A DNA stretch of 64,000 nucleotides from Curtobacterium ammoniigenes NBRC 101786 (GCF_001571045.1 NZ_BCSV01000002.1:310001-374000); one strand, 5' to 3'. Counted from the stretch's first letter, positions 1 through 9,221 are shown. The notes: generated from the sequence alone by a model not told the origin. Program-made: numbers and translations.

Positions 1-45
1 TGTAGAGGACTCGTGCGTGTCGTACCGAACCAGTTTTCCCCACAG

Positions 46-67
46 TGTGGACAATGATCTGTCCACC
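46..67. promoter_or_regulatory. DnaA-box-like pair upstream of rpmH
   Basis: TGTGGACAA (46-54) is the exact reverse complement of TTGTCCACA, the DnaA box form favoured in high-GC actinobacteria; CTGTCCACC (59-67) is a weaker match. They lie in the dnaA-rpmH intergenic segment, whose other half is outside the window. Whether this belongs to the functional oriC or only to dnaA/rpmH control cannot be seen from here. Confidence 0.45.
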
Positions 68-86
68 CCTGTTGATGGCCGTCCGT

Positions 87-115
87 TTGACCGCCGGGGC
101 TCTGTCACGTACCGT
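87..115 (+). promoter_or_regulatory. putative rpmH promoter
   Basis: A TTGACC -35 (87-92) and a TACCGT -10 (110-115) are separated by exactly 17 bp and sit about 95 bp upstream of the rpmH start. This fits a housekeeping sigma-70 promoter. Assignment is by eye only. Confidence 0.45.
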
Positions 116-209
116 TATCCAGTTGACTGCGGCCGATCGGTCGTGCCCATTCGCGTCAACCTGCATTTACGTGACTCCGCGTCTTGCGCGTGGAGGGTGG
201 AGAACATCA

Positions 210-347
210 ATGAGCAAGCGCACTTTCCAGCCGAACAACCGTCGTCGTGCCAAGAAGCACGGCTTCCGCGCCCGGATGCGCACTCGCGCCGGCCGCGCCA
301 TCCTGAGCGCACGCCGCTCGAAGGGGCGCACCGAGCTCTCCGCGTGA
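210..347 (+). CDS. rpmH: 50S ribosomal protein L34
   Basis: This 45-aa, highly basic protein begins [20 protein letters not shown], the conserved L34 signature, and is full length for the family. L34 is a late-assembling large-subunit protein that contacts 23S rRNA. The ATG at 210 gives the canonical start; a longer upstream frame exists but adds residues foreign to L34. rnpA follows after 48 bp, the near-universal rpmH-rnpA-yidD-yidC order next to dnaA, so the genes are probably co-transcribed. Nothing unusual. Confidence 0.97.
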   Translation: MSKRTFQPNNRRRAKKHGFRARMRTRAGRAILSARRSKGRTELSA

Positions 348-395
348 CCGCTCGGAGTCGGGCGGGTTGCGCGAACCTCGCTTGATCGTCTGATC

Positions 396-785
396 ATGCT
401 GGCTCGAGCGAACCGGATCGTTCGCGGTGCTGACTACCGCAACATCGTGCGTCGTGGTCGCAAGTGCGCCACGGCGCACGTTGTCGTGTCAGTCCTCACA
501 CAGGACGCGACGGATCAGCCGAGCCGGTTCGGCTTCATCGTCTCGAAGGCAGTCGGAAACGCGGTCACGCGCAATCGCGTTCGCCGTCGCCTCAAGGCGA
601 TCGCGCACGATGGTTTGATGCCGACGGGCCCCACCGGGTACGACGTGGTGGTTCGCGCACTGCCAGCCGCCGCGCAGGCCGCGTGGCCTACTCTTTTTGC
701 AGACGTTTCGCACGGATTCGAGCGCGGCGTCCGTGCGGCACACGGTTCACGCCGGTCCGCGCATCGATCGCTGGAGAACCGATGA
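396..785 (+). CDS. rnpA: ribonuclease P protein component
   Basis: This 129-aa basic protein is the protein subunit of RNase P, which helps the catalytic RNA bind the 5' leader of precursor tRNAs. The RNR-type signature RNRVRRRLK is at residues 59-67, preceded by the conserved segment FGFIVSKAVGNAV. Length is normal. Its TGA overlaps the ATG of yidD (ATGA, 782-785), which implies translational coupling. The C-terminal 20 residues are poorly conserved and rich in Arg/Ser, as is common in the family. Confidence 0.95.
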   Translation: MLARANRIVRGADYRNIVRRGRKCATAHVVVSVLTQDATDQPSRFGFIVSKAVGNAVTRNRVRRRLKAIAHDGLMPTGPTGYDVVVRALPAAAQAAWPTLFADVSHGFERGVRAAHGSRRSAHRSLENR

Positions 786-1135
786 ACACGCTGTTGCAGG
801 TCGTGGCACTGCTGCCGCGCAATGCGTGCGTCGTGATTCTGCGGGCCTATCGTGCGGCGATCTCCCCGCTGTATGGGAACGTCTGCCGGTATCACCCGTC
901 GTGCTCGCGGTACACGCTCGAAGCGATCCAGCAGTACGGGGTGCTTGCCGGGATCGGACTCGGATCCTGGCGCATCGTCCGGTGCAACCCGTGGAGCGCC
1001 GGTGGCATCGATGACGTGCCCTCCCGCCGTCGTCCGTATCCCCTCAGCCCGTTCGGGTTCGTGCTCCCTCGTCCATCATCGCCGTCGGTCGACATCAGGC
1101 CGGCACTGCTTCCTCAGCGCACTCGAAAGGCGTGA
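782..1135 (+). CDS. yidD: membrane protein insertion efficiency factor YidD
   Basis: This 117-aa protein has the YidD core at about residues 22-70: RAYRAAISPL, then the Cys-rich CRYHPSCSRYT stretch, and later CNPWSAGGIDDVP. YidD proteins sit on the inner face of the membrane through an amphipathic N-terminus and assist YidC. The start overlaps rnpA by 4 nt and yidC begins 9 bp downstream. The C-terminal 40 residues are Pro/Arg-rich and diverge, typical of actinobacterial members. Confidence 0.95.
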   Translation: MNTLLQVVALLPRNACVVILRAYRAAISPLYGNVCRYHPSCSRYTLEAIQQYGVLAGIGLGSWRIVRCNPWSAGGIDDVPSRRRPYPLSPFGFVLPRPSSPSVDIRPALLPQRTRKA

Positions 1136-1144
1136 CCGCTTCCC

Positions 1145-2137
1145 ATGAACTTCATCGGAACGATTCTCTGGCCGCTCAAATGGGTGGTCGCAGCGATCCT
1201 CGTCGGATTCCACTGGCTACTCCAGACGCTCGGTATGGATCCGGCGTCCGGCCTCACCTGGGTGCTCTCGATCATCGGCCTCACGCTCGTCGTCCGCGCC
1301 GCGCTGATCCCGATCTTCGTCCGTCAGATCAAGAGCCAGCGCAAGATGCTCGAGGTCGCGCCGCAGCTCAAGAAGATCCAGGACAAGTACAAGGGGAAGA
1401 ACGATCAGTTCTCGCGTGAGGCGATGTCGCGCGAAACGATGGCGCTCTACAAGGAGACCGGAACGAACCCGCTGAGTTCGTGCCTCCCGCTCCTGATCCA
1501 GATGCCGATCTTCTTCAGCCTCTACGACACGCTGCACACCGCTCAGATCAACAAGACCGGGATCGGTCTGCTGTCGAACAGCCTCGCGCATTCGTTCGGC
1601 GTTGCGAGCCTGTGGGGCGCCCCGCTGCATGAGACGTTCACGAACGCGACGAACTGGCAGGTGCGCGTATTCGCCGGCGCCATGATCGTCGTGATGACCG
1701 CGTCGCAGTTCATCACGCAGTTGCAGATCACCGCGCGGAACATGTCGCCGGAGACCAAAGCGAGCCCGATGTACCGCCAGCAGCGGATCATGCTCTACAT
1801 CCTGCCGCTGGTCTTCATCTTCTCGGGCCTCAGCTTCCCCCTCGGCGTCATGTTCTACTGGCTCGCGTCGAACGTCTGGACCATGGGACAGCAGTACGTC
1901 GTCATCAGAAACATGCCCACCCCAGGGTCCGAGGCGGCGCTCGCCAGGGAGGCGCGGCTTGCCAAGAAGGCCCAGCGGCGTGGGATCGACGGGGGGAGCT
2001 CGATCGGTCCGCTCGCGACCGCGGGGGCAACGGGCACGGTCGTCAATACGGTCGAAGTCGAACGTCCGCGGGTGAACACGCAGCGGGAACAGCCCGTCAG
2101 CAAGAACCGTGCGAAGAAGGGCGGCAAGAACAAGTGA
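1145..2137 (+). CDS. yidC: membrane protein insertase YidC/Oxa1
   Basis: This 330-aa insertase places membrane proteins into the cytoplasmic membrane, alone or with SecYEG. Hydrophobic segments lie near residues 8-30, 35-60, 105-130, 180-200 and 225-260, matching the five-TM Oxa1 core; the coiled cytoplasmic region QIKSQRKMLEVAPQLKKIQ follows the second segment. The C-terminal tail is Lys/Arg-rich (ending AKKGGKNK), as in Gram-positive paralogues that bind ribosomes. The stop overlaps the GTG of the next gene by 4 nt. Confidence 0.97.
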   Translation: MNFIGTILWPLKWVVAAILVGFHWLLQTLGMDPASGLTWVLSIIGLTLVVRAALIPIFVRQIKSQRKMLEVAPQLKKIQDKYKGKNDQFSREAMSRETMALYKETGTNPLSSCLPLLIQMPIFFSLYDTLHTAQINKTGIGLLSNSLAHSFGVASLWGAPLHETFTNATNWQVRVFAGAMIVVMTASQFITQLQITARNMSPETKASPMYRQQRIMLYILPLVFIFSGLSFPLGVMFYWLASNVWTMGQQYVVIRNMPTPGSEAALAREARLAKKAQRRGIDGGSSIGPLATAGATGTVVNTVEVERPRVNTQREQPVSKNRAKKGGKNK

Positions 2138-2673
2138 CCGAATCAACGCAGGCTGCTGAGTCCGAGTTGTCGGCCGCACCCGTGGAACCGGCCGCGGGCG
2201 GCAACGGTGTCTCGGCAGACCAGGACAGCCGGGACGAAGCCGATATCGCCGCCGACTACATCGAGGAACTTCTCGACATCTGCGACCTCGATGGGGATAT
2301 CGAGATCGATGAGCGTGGCGGACGGGTGTACCTCTCCGTCACCGATGATGAGGGTGACGGGCTTCGCATCCTCGCGAAGCCGGATACGGTCAACGCGCTG
2401 CAGGAGCTCACACGGATCGCCGTGCAGACGGAAAGCGGTGAGTTCTCGCGCCTGATCCTCGACATCGGTGGATCCCGCGACACGCGGGTTACTGAGTTGC
2501 AGCGCCTCGTGGAGACCGCGATCGACCGCATCCAAGGCGGCTCCCCGTCCGCGTCGCTGCCGCCGATGTCCTCGTACGAGCGCAAGCTCGTGCACGACAT
2601 GGTCTCGGAGCGTGGATTCCGGTCGGAGTCGCACGGCGAAGGACGCGACCGTCACACTGTTATTACCCGATGA
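2134..2673 (+). CDS. khpB: KH/R3H RNA-binding protein KhpB (Jag)
   Basis: This 179-aa acidic protein has an Ala/Glu-rich N-terminus, a KH-like domain (about residues 40-115, with ELLDICDLDGDIEI and a GGSRDTRVTELQRL segment) and a C-terminal R3H domain (about 125-179, SSYERKLVHDMVSERGFRSESHG). It is the short actinobacterial form without the Jag-N domain. Such proteins bind RNA with KhpA and influence cell division and envelope growth. GTG start at 2134 overlaps the yidC stop; its TGA overlaps the rsmG ATG. The yidC-khpB-rsmG coupling is classical. Confidence 0.93.
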   Translation: MTESTQAAESELSAAPVEPAAGGNGVSADQDSRDEADIAADYIEELLDICDLDGDIEIDERGGRVYLSVTDDEGDGLRILAKPDTVNALQELTRIAVQTESGEFSRLILDIGGSRDTRVTELQRLVETAIDRIQGGSPSASLPPMSSYERKLVHDMVSERGFRSESHGEGRDRHTVITR

Positions 2674-3362
2674 CGCAATCGCCAACGGCGGAAGTTGACG
2701 ACGGTAACGGAGGTCGTCCAGGCGCGAGCGGTGCAACGGCCGTTGAGCCGGAACCCCCGATCGCAGCAACGCTGTTCGGTGACCACATCCGTCGCGCGAG
2801 GTCCTTCACGAATGAGCTGGGGGCCCGGGGCGAGGAGCTCGGACTCATCGGACCAGATGAGCCACCGCGACTGTGGAGTCGACACATCCTCAATTCTGTG
2901 TTGCTCGCGCCACTGCTCCGGGCTGGTGCGGATGTTGCGGACATCGGCTCGGGGGCCGGGCTGCCCGGTCTCGTACTCGCCATCGCGCGCCCGGACGTGT
3001 CGTTCACGCTCATCGAGCCCATGGAGCGCCGTGTGGCGTGGTTGCGAGGCGAGGCGGAACGGCTCGAGCTCCCGAACGTGACCGTGGTGCGAGGACGGGC
3101 TGAAGACGTCCGCGATCAGGTCGCGGTCGACCAGGCGACCGCCCGGGCGGTGTCGTCGTTGACCAAGCTCATTCCGATGGCTGTTCCGCTCGTGCGGTCG
3201 GGCGGGGAGATCATCCTCATGAAGGGTGCGCGCGTGGCTGATGAAGTCGCGGCAGCGCGGAAGGCGATCGCGCGCGCGCATCTCTCTGACGTCGATATTC
3301 TCGAGCTCGGCATCGGCCAGGTAGCGGAGACCACGCGGGTTTTCCGGGCTACAGTTGACTGA
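2670..3362 (+). CDS. rsmG: 16S rRNA (guanine-N7) methyltransferase RsmG
   Basis: This 230-aa class I methyltransferase modifies G527 (E. coli numbering) of 16S rRNA using SAM. The SAM-binding motif DIGSGAGLPGLVLA is near residue 90, followed by an acidic strand end (LIEPMERR) and the family's RGRAEDV. N-terminal 35 residues are a low-complexity extension common in actinobacteria. Coupled to khpB by ATGA. A parS site lies 24-39 bp beyond the stop, before parA. Confidence 0.95.
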   Translation: MTQSPTAEVDDGNGGRPGASGATAVEPEPPIAATLFGDHIRRARSFTNELGARGEELGLIGPDEPPRLWSRHILNSVLLAPLLRAGADVADIGSGAGLPGLVLAIARPDVSFTLIEPMERRVAWLRGEAERLELPNVTVVRGRAEDVRDQVAVDQATARAVSSLTKLIPMAVPLVRSGGEIILMKGARVADEVAAARKAIARAHLSDVDILELGIGQVAETTRVFRATVD

Positions 3363-3385
3363 CGCCAGCGCTCCCTTCGGACCGG

Positions 3386-3401
3386 CGTTTCACGTGGAAC
3401 A
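3386..3401. promoter_or_regulatory. parS site 1 (one mismatch)
   Basis: CGTTTCACGTGGAACA matches the 16-bp parS consensus TGTTTCACGTGAAACA except for the first base and one base in the right arm. It is located between rsmG and parA, the usual place for origin-proximal parS. ParB would nucleate here. Confidence 0.8.
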
Positions 3402-3421
3402 TCGACCCTGGGAAGTGATCC

Positions 3422-4315
3422 GTGAACTCATCGGCCGACTTCGACTCATCGACGCCGCTTGCTCGTGAGATCGCGGATCTGAATCGGCGCCGTCGAGCGA
3501 TCGCAGGCCAGCAGTTTCCATTGCCGGCAGCGACGCGGGTGATGACCGTATCGAACCAGAAGGGCGGCGTCGGGAAGACGACCACCACCGTCAACCTCGC
3601 GGCGGCCCTCGCTCGCGGTGGTGCCCGTGTACTCGTCATCGATCTCGACCCGCAGGGCAACGCCTCCACGGCGCTTGGCGTCGAACGTCACCCCAATACG
3701 GCGAGTATCTACGACGTCATCGTGGACGAGACCCCACTGGCGGACGCGGTCCAGCACTCCCCCGAATCAGAGCGGCTGTGGTGCGTCCCGGCGACGATCC
3801 ACCTCGCTGGCGCTGAGATCGAGCTGGTGTCGCTTGTCGCTCGAGAGCAGCGACTCCGCACGGCTCTCGATCAGTATCTGACGGCGCAGGAGGAGCCGCC
3901 GCACTACGTTCTCATCGACTGCCCTCCGTCACTCGGACTCCTCACAATCAATGCGTTCGTCGCGGCGAAGGAAGTGCTCATTCCAATTCAGTGCGAGTAC
4001 TACGCGCTTGAGGGGTTAAGCCAGCTTCTGCGCAACATCGAACTCATCGAACGGCATCTGAACCCGGACCTTCGCGTGTCGACGATTCTCTTGACGATGT
4101 ACGACGGGCGTACCAACCTCGCAAATCAGGTCGCGGCCGAGGTCCGGGAGCACTTCGGCAACGAGGTGTTGCAGACGATGATCCCGCGGTCTGTGCGAGT
4201 GAGTGAGGCGCCGAGCTACGGACAGAGCGTCGTCTCGTACGATGTGAATTCAAGTGGGTCGTTGTCGTATCTGGAGGCAGCGGCAGAGATTGCAGCGCGA
4301 GGAGCGGATCGCTGA
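3422..4315 (+). CDS. parA: chromosome partitioning ATPase ParA (Soj)
   Basis: This 297-aa ParA ATPase drives origin segregation with ParB. The deviant Walker [11 protein letters not shown] follows an N-terminal basic extension at about residues 43-52; Walker A' is [11 protein letters not shown] and Walker [10 protein letters not shown]. The GTG start at 3422 follows a purine-rich segment (GGGAAGTGATCC). parB begins with a 1-nt overlap (TGATG at 4313-4317), so the two are one unit. Length and motifs are complete. Confidence 0.96.
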   Translation: MNSSADFDSSTPLAREIADLNRRRRAIAGQQFPLPAATRVMTVSNQKGGVGKTTTTVNLAAALARGGARVLVIDLDPQGNASTALGVERHPNTASIYDVIVDETPLADAVQHSPESERLWCVPATIHLAGAEIELVSLVAREQRLRTALDQYLTAQEEPPHYVLIDCPPSLGLLTINAFVAAKEVLIPIQCEYYALEGLSQLLRNIELIERHLNPDLRVSTILLTMYDGRTNLANQVAAEVREHFGNEVLQTMIPRSVRVSEAPSYGQSVVSYDVNSSGSLSYLEAAAEIAARGADR

Positions 4316-5280
4316 TGGCACCGAAGCGAACTGGACTCGGGCGCGGTATTGGCGCGCTCATTCCAACGGGAAGCGACGAGTCCCGGCCCGTCGATGTCTT
4401 TTTCCCGGCACGTGATCAGTCCCCACTCGACGCGTCGGCGACAGCGGAGGACCTTATCGCGGTGCCCGGGGCTCGGCTTGCGAATCTGAATCCATTGGAC
4501 ATCGTGCCGAACGCCCAACAGCCCCGGCAAGAGTTCCGCGAAGAGGACCTCCAAGAGCTCGTTCACTCGATCCGCGAGGTCGGGGTACTTCAGCCGATTG
4601 TCGTACGGCCGATCGCGGGGACCAGTGGGGTGGGAGCCCGGTACGAGCTCATCATGGGCGAGCGACGCCTCCGGGCTACGAAGGAATTGGGGCTCTCGAC
4701 GATCCCAGCGATCGTGAAGGACACCCCGGACGATGCGATGCTCCGGGATGCGCTGCTTGAGAATCTCCACCGTGCTCAGCTGAATCCGCTCGAAGAGGCG
4801 TCTGCGTATCAGCAGCTCCTCGCTGACTTCGGTATCACGCAGGAAGAGTTGGCTACGCGAATCGGTCGGTCACGCCCCCAGATCACGAACACGATCCGTC
4901 TTCTGCGGCTCCCCTCCCCCGTGCAGCGCCGCGTTGCCGCGGGTGTTCTCTCCGCCGGTCACGCACGCGCGATTCTCTCCGCGCCCGACGCCGAGGCGAT
5001 GGAGTATCTCGCCGAGAAGATCGTCAACGAGGATCTGTCGGTGCGCGCAGCGGAGGCGGCTGCAGCTGCGCTCGCCGCTCGGCCGGTCAAGACCAAGCCA
5101 GTCCAGGGCAAGCGACAGGCTCACCTCAACGATGTTGCTGAGCGGCTGGGCGATCGACTGAACACGCGCGTCCGTATCTCCCTTGGGGCTCGCAAGGGGA
5201 CTGTGAGTATTGACTTTGGGTCGCTCGCGGATCTGAACCGTATTCTTGGCGACATAGGCGCTGCTGAAGTCATCGAGTGA
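4315..5280 (+). CDS. parB: chromosome partitioning protein ParB (Spo0J)
   Basis: This 321-aa protein is the CTP-dependent parS-binding clamp. It opens with the [16 protein letters not shown] box typical of ParB and has the N-terminal CTPase domain (about 60-165; [10 protein letters not shown], the GERRLRA motif and [14 protein letters not shown]), a helix-turn-helix (about 165-215; [18 protein letters not shown]) and a C-terminal dimerisation domain (about 255-321). Three of the four parS sites in the window lie directly downstream. Confidence 0.96.
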   Translation: MAPKRTGLGRGIGALIPTGSDESRPVDVFFPARDQSPLDASATAEDLIAVPGARLANLNPLDIVPNAQQPRQEFREEDLQELVHSIREVGVLQPIVVRPIAGTSGVGARYELIMGERRLRATKELGLSTIPAIVKDTPDDAMLRDALLENLHRAQLNPLEEASAYQQLLADFGITQEELATRIGRSRPQITNTIRLLRLPSPVQRRVAAGVLSAGHARAILSAPDAEAMEYLAEKIVNEDLSVRAAEAAAAALAARPVKTKPVQGKRQAHLNDVAERLGDRLNTRVRISLGARKGTVSIDFGSLADLNRILGDIGAAEVIE

Positions 5281-5285
5281 AGCGA

Positions 5286-5301
5286 TGTTTCACGTGAAAC
5301 G
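5286..5301. promoter_or_regulatory. parS site 2
   Basis: TGTTTCACGTGAAACG matches the parS consensus at 15 of 16 bases and is a perfect 14-bp palindrome at its core. It starts 6 bp after the parB stop. Confidence 0.9.
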
Positions 5302-5322
5302 GCGCTCGGACTCGTTGCGCAC

Positions 5323-5338
5323 CGTTTCACGTGAAACA
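5323..5338. promoter_or_regulatory. parS site 3
   Basis: CGTTTCACGTGAAACA matches the consensus at 15 of 16 bases. It is 37 bp from site 2, forming a close pair downstream of parB. Confidence 0.9.
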
Positions 5339-6413
5339 TCGGGAGCGGCCCGCACGGGTAGCCGCGGGGTGCGCGCGCTCTCGCTGTCTCAGTAGCGGCG
5401 GAAGCTGCGCTCCGGGCCGGTTGAGGTGCGACTCCGCGGAGCGCGTTTCTGCCCCTGGTGGCGAAGATCGGCCGGGCTGCGCTCTAGGGTCGCGCCAATA
5501 TCGCCGAACAAAGTTCCCTGCGGATTGGCAGCTGGATCACGCGTCTTCGCCTTCGGCGGGGTCGCCGTGATTTCTGGAGGCTGGTCCCCGAGCTCGTACT
5601 GGACGCTGCGGTGACGTCGGGCCGGCGCATGCAAGTGCTCCGCGAAAGTCCGGAGCACCAGGATCGAGCGGATCCCGAGTGACGCACCGTCGGTTCTCCG
5701 CCGCGGTCGCGCCCAGGGTTGGGCGTTGCGATGCAGCGCACAACGTCCATGAGGGATTTCGCCGTGTGTACGTGACTTGCCTGCCTCGTCTTCTGGTTCC
5801 GACCGGCCGAAGATTGCGCGAGGAAAACGGGCGGAGTGGAGCACGGGCGGAGTGCAGTACAGGCGAAGTCTCCGGCTCGGACGCCCGTCGCCACATCGCG
5901 TTCCGCATATCCCCCGACGGTCGTGGTTCCAAGAGTGATCTTGGCGCTGTTCCTTCGGGACGGTAAGTCTCGCGTCGGGAGGGATACCGAGCGCTCCGAG
6001 TCGGACTGGAGAGCGGCGAATCCCAGTGGAGGTTACTCGAGCAACATCGAGGATTGGATCCGCAGGGAGACTGATGAGGCCGGGGACGGCAGACGTGACG
6101 CCAACCGGAGCGGCGCGAACGCTCGCGCAAATTCGTCCGCGCCGCCAACTGTTCCACGTGAAACATCCGAACCTCTGGGAAGGACTGCCGTGCCACGAGC
6201 CGTAGGCTGCGTCCCGACCAGGAAGGGTCGTCCGGTGTTAGTGCGACACCCGTGGGTCTCCTCGTGCCCGTGAACTCGCTCGGTCAGGTAGGGCAGCCGA
6301 AGGGGGCTGAGCAACCCCGGGCGTTCTGCCCGACAGCCCACCGAGCGACTCGGGTAGGGCAGCGCGCGCGAGGAATCGGGGGTCTGTGCGGCGAGTCGCT
6401 ACGAGCGGCGTGA
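5339..6413. other. 1.1-kb intergenic region without a convincing gene
   Basis: No reading frame on either strand here shows a recognisable domain, a good ribosome site or actinobacterial codon bias. Several Arg/Pro-rich open frames exist (for example 5389-5844 and 5537-6196, minus strand) but look like high-GC by-products. The one identifiable element is the parS site at 6150-6165. The segment may be a gene relic or simply spacer between the convergent parB and ddl units. Confidence 0.55.
6150..6165. promoter_or_regulatory. parS site 4
   Basis: TGTTCCACGTGAAACA matches the consensus at 15 of 16 bases. It lies 250 bp from the 3' end of ddl, inside the gene-free region after parB. Confidence 0.85.
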
Positions 6414-7373
6414 TCAGGCGTTGTCGCGGATGGCCTGCTCGGCCAATTCTGCGTAGACCCAGCCGAGATCGTATCCGGCCGCAATGAGTGCCTGCGGAAC
6501 GAGTGACGTTTCCGTTAGGCCAGGGAGCACGTTCGCCTCGAGGAACCAGGGAGTGCCGGCCCCGTCGACAATGAAGTCGATGCGACTGATGTGTCGGAGG
6601 GCGAGGGCACTGTGGGCAGTGATGGCAGCCTCGGCCGCGCGGGAAGCACGCTCCTCATCGAGGCGTGCCGGCGTGAAGAAGGTTGTCTCCCCCGCGTTAT
6701 ACCGTGCCTCAAACCCGTACACGCCGGCCTTCGGGACGATCTCCACCGCGGGGAGCGCGACAGGTCCGTCCCCGGTATCGATAATCCCCACGGCGATCTC
6801 GGTTCCGGTCACCATCTGCTCGATAATCGCGTCGTCGCAGTAGGTGTAGGCCGTGACCATTGCCCGTGGCAGGTCATCGATATCGAGCACACGAGTGACG
6901 CCCTGGGCGCTTCCACCGCGTGCCGGCTTCACGACGAGTGGTGCAGTGTGCTCAACACCGACGGCATCGAGGACGCTGACGGCCCCGAGCTCACGAAAGA
7001 CATCGTGCGACAGTGTCACCGACTTCGGAGTGAATAGGCCTGCCCGACGGGCGACCTCCGAAGCGGTCGGCTTGTCCCAGGCCAACCGTGCTGCTGTTGC
7101 TTGCGATCCGACGAAGGGCACGCCGAGCGCCTCGAGCACCCCTCGGAGCGCACCATCCTCGCCGGACGCTCCGTGCAACGCTGGCCACACGACTTCGGGG
7201 CGCGATGCCCCGAGCGCCGGAAGCAACTGTGCGTCCGCATCGCGGAGCGTCACGTTCCAGCCGAAGCCAGTGAGTGAGTCGGCGACGCGCCGTCCAGAAC
7301 GCAGCGAGACATCGCGCTCGTGAGAAATGCCTCCGGCAACGACGACCACGTCGCGTCGCGTCGAATCAGCCAT
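6414..7373 (-). CDS. ddl: D-alanine--D-alanine ligase family protein
   Basis: This 319-aa ATP-grasp enzyme joins two D-Ala for the peptidoglycan stem peptide. Visible are the N-terminal GGISHERDVSLRSG (residues 14-27), the central ATP-binding stretch PLVVKPARGGSAQGV (about 143-157), and the C-terminal Mg/ATP site ISRIDFIVDG...PWFLEANVLPG (about 263-287). The ddl of many actinobacteria is longer and sits elsewhere; this short form next to parB is common in Microbacteriaceae, so a paralogue may exist outside the window. The aminotransferase ends 22 bp upstream, suggesting one transcript. Confidence 0.85.
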   Translation of the reverse strand: MADSTRRDVVVVAGGISHERDVSLRSGRRVADSLTGFGWNVTLRDADAQLLPALGASRPEVVWPALHGASGEDGALRGVLEALGVPFVGSQATAARLAWDKPTASEVARRAGLFTPKSVTLSHDVFRELGAVSVLDAVGVEHTAPLVVKPARGGSAQGVTRVLDIDDLPRAMVTAYTYCDDAIIEQMVTGTEIAVGIIDTGDGPVALPAVEIVPKAGVYGFEARYNAGETTFFTPARLDEERASRAAEAAITAHSALALRHISRIDFIVDGAGTPWFLEANVLPGLTETSLVPQALIAAGYDLGWVYAELAEQAIRDNA

Positions 7374-7395
7374 GAAATGAGCCCCTCATCAGGGA

Positions 7396-8700
7396 TTAGG
7401 CAACGTCGGTGGGCGGAGCCCCAACGGATGCGGGTCGAACGACGGGAGTCGGGCGTGTGGCGGAGCCGAACGTGTCCAGCAACTCCAGTTCATCGTTGAC
7501 GACCGTCGCGAGGCGCTTCACACCGACGCGGATCTGCTCCGGGGTCGGATAGCAGAACGACAATCGGATGTGCTGGCCGCCGCGGCCGTCGGCGTAGAAG
7601 GCGGTGCCGGGCGTGTACGCGACGAGTTCCTTCACAGCACGCGGGAGCATCGCTTTCGCGTTCAGCGATTCCGGCAGGGTTAACCAGACGAAGAAGCCTC
7701 CGTCCGGCTCCGTCCAGGACAGATCGGGGAGGAACTCACGCAGCCCGGCGAGCATCGCGTCTCGTCGCTCCGCGTACAGGCCCCGGAACGTGTCCACCTG
7801 GCCTTTCCAGTCCGCAGCATCGAGATACGCATTGATGACGTATTGGCCAAATGAGTTCGGTGCAAGCACCGCCGATTCGTTTGCCAACACCAGCTTTTCG
7901 CGGATTGCGTGCGGAGCAAGCGCCCAACCGACGCGGAAGCCCGGAGCGAGCGTCTTCGAGAACGAGCCGAGGTAGACGACCCCCTCGTCGTCGATCGATC
8001 GGATCGCCTGAGGAGCCGGGTGGTCGAACCAGAGGAGCCCGTACGGGTTGTCCTCGAGCACAAGGATCCCGTTGGAGCGACAGATATCGAGGATCTCGAT
8101 GCGCCGCTCGCGGCTCAGGGTCACGCCCGCAGGGTTATGGAAGTTGGGAATCGTGTACAGGAACTTGATTCGCTTGCCGCGCGTTCGGAGGCTCGCGATC
8201 GTCTCCCGGAGCGACTCCGGGATGAGTCCCTCCGCGTCCATCGCCACGTGCACGGTCTCTGCCTGATAGGACCGGAAAATCCCGATGGCACCAACGTATG
8301 ACGGCGACTCTGCGAGGATCACATCACCCGGGTCGATGAAGAGACGGGTGAGGAGATCGAGTGCGTGCTGCGAGCCGGTGGTGACGACAACGTCCTCAGC
8401 GCTTGCACGGACTCCCTCGAGCGCCATGATGTCGACGATGTGCTCGCGGAGCGAGCGCAGACCCTGGCCTCCGCCGTATTGGAGGGCCATCGCGAGGTCG
8501 TCCCCCATGACGCGATCAAGCGATGCGTGGATCAGTTCGCGGGGCAACGCAGAGACGTATGGCATGCCGCCGGCAAGCGAGACGACCTCTGGGCGCGATG
8601 CGACTGCGAACAGTGCCCGAACCTCTGATGCGCTCAGCCCTGCGGTGCGCTGGGCGTACGAGTCATACCAAGGGTCGAGGCTTGTTCCTCTGTTCGTCAT
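7396..8700 (-). CDS. PLP-dependent aminotransferase (class I/II, 2-aminoadipate/MocR-catalytic type)
   Basis: This 434-aa fold-type I aminotransferase has the N-terminal VVSLAGGMPYVSALP (about 37-51), a PLP-contact region YGGGQGLRSLREHI, the Asp-containing LVLEDNPYG, and the Schiff-base segment YLGSFSKTLAPGFRVGW with the catalytic Lys at about residue 249. It resembles LysN/2-aminoadipate transaminases and archaeal aromatic aminotransferases; substrate cannot be assigned from sequence. It is a stand-alone catalytic domain with no GntR-type DNA-binding region. It precedes ddl by 22 bp. Confidence 0.85.
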   Translation of the reverse strand: MTNRGTSLDPWYDSYAQRTAGLSASEVRALFAVASRPEVVSLAGGMPYVSALPRELIHASLDRVMGDDLAMALQYGGGQGLRSLREHIVDIMALEGVRASAEDVVVTTGSQHALDLLTRLFIDPGDVILAESPSYVGAIGIFRSYQAETVHVAMDAEGLIPESLRETIASLRTRGKRIKFLYTIPNFHNPAGVTLSRERRIEILDICRSNGILVLEDNPYGLLWFDHPAPQAIRSIDDEGVVYLGSFSKTLAPGFRVGWALAPHAIREKLVLANESAVLAPNSFGQYVINAYLDAADWKGQVDTFRGLYAERRDAMLAGLREFLPDLSWTEPDGGFFVWLTLPESLNAKAMLPRAVKELVAYTPGTAFYADGRGGQHIRLSFCYPTPEQIRVGVKRLATVVNDELELLDTFGSATRPTPVVRPASVGAPPTDVA

Positions 8701-8770
8701 CGTGCAGTCTCCAGATTGCGTCGTTCCGGTCGGCCGGAAAATCGAGCGTTCCGCTCACAGTACAACGACA

Positions 8771-8809
8771 AACGGCCCGTCCCCTGCCGGTGCGAGGGAA
8801 CGGGCCGTT
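8771..8809 (-). terminator. rho-independent terminator of trxA
   Basis: Arms AACGGCCCGT(T)CCC form a 13-bp near-perfect hairpin with a 12-nt loop. Read on the minus strand it is followed by a T-rich stretch (TTTGTCGTTGTA). It lies 23 bp beyond the trxA stop and before the aminotransferase start, separating the two transcripts. Confidence 0.8.
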
Positions 8810-8831
8810 CTTCGACGACGCTGCGTGCTGC

Positions 8832-9158
8832 CTACGCGAGGAACTCCGCGAGGTCGGCCTCAAGCGCCGGCTTCGGCTTGGCCCCGATGACGGTCTTGAC
8901 GACCTCGCCACCGCGGAAGACCTTCATTGCAGGGATCGACGTGATCTGGTAGTTCATCGCCGCCTGCGGGTTCTCGTCGACGTTCAGTTTGACGATCTCG
9001 ATCTTGTCGGCGTGTTCCGCGGCGATCTGGTCGAGGATCGGCGAGACCGCGCGACACGGTCCGCACCATTCCGCCCAGAAGTCGACGAGGATCGTCTTGT
9101 CGGACTGCAGGACGTCCTCGGAGAACGAGGCGTCGGTCACTGCTTTGGCGTTGGACAT
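8832..9158 (-). CDS. trxA: thioredoxin
   Basis: This 108-aa thioredoxin has the active site WAEWCGPCRAV at about residues 30-40 and the cis-Pro segment TSIPAMKVF near 75. It reduces protein disulfides using electrons from TrxB. I place the start at the ATG at 9158 (MSNAKAV), preceded 7 nt upstream by AAGGGAG; a frame starting at 9179 adds seven residues without a ribosome site. trxB is 63 bp upstream on the same strand, so a trxB-trxA operon ending at the 8771-8809 hairpin is likely. Confidence 0.96.
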   Translation of the reverse strand: MSNAKAVTDASFSEDVLQSDKTILVDFWAEWCGPCRAVSPILDQIAAEHADKIEIVKLNVDENPQAAMNYQITSIPAMKVFRGGEVVKTVIGAKPKPALEADLAEFLA

Positions 9159-9221
9159 GTCATGCTCCCTTGTCAACAAGCGTTCGGATCCGGAAACGCG
9201 TGGTCCCGGTCGAGTATTCCC

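Noticed and set aside
5389..6196. Minus-strand frames of 151 and 219 codons after parB
   Set aside because: Arg/Pro/Ser-rich, no domain, no ribosome site and crossing a parS site; typical chance frames in high-GC DNA.
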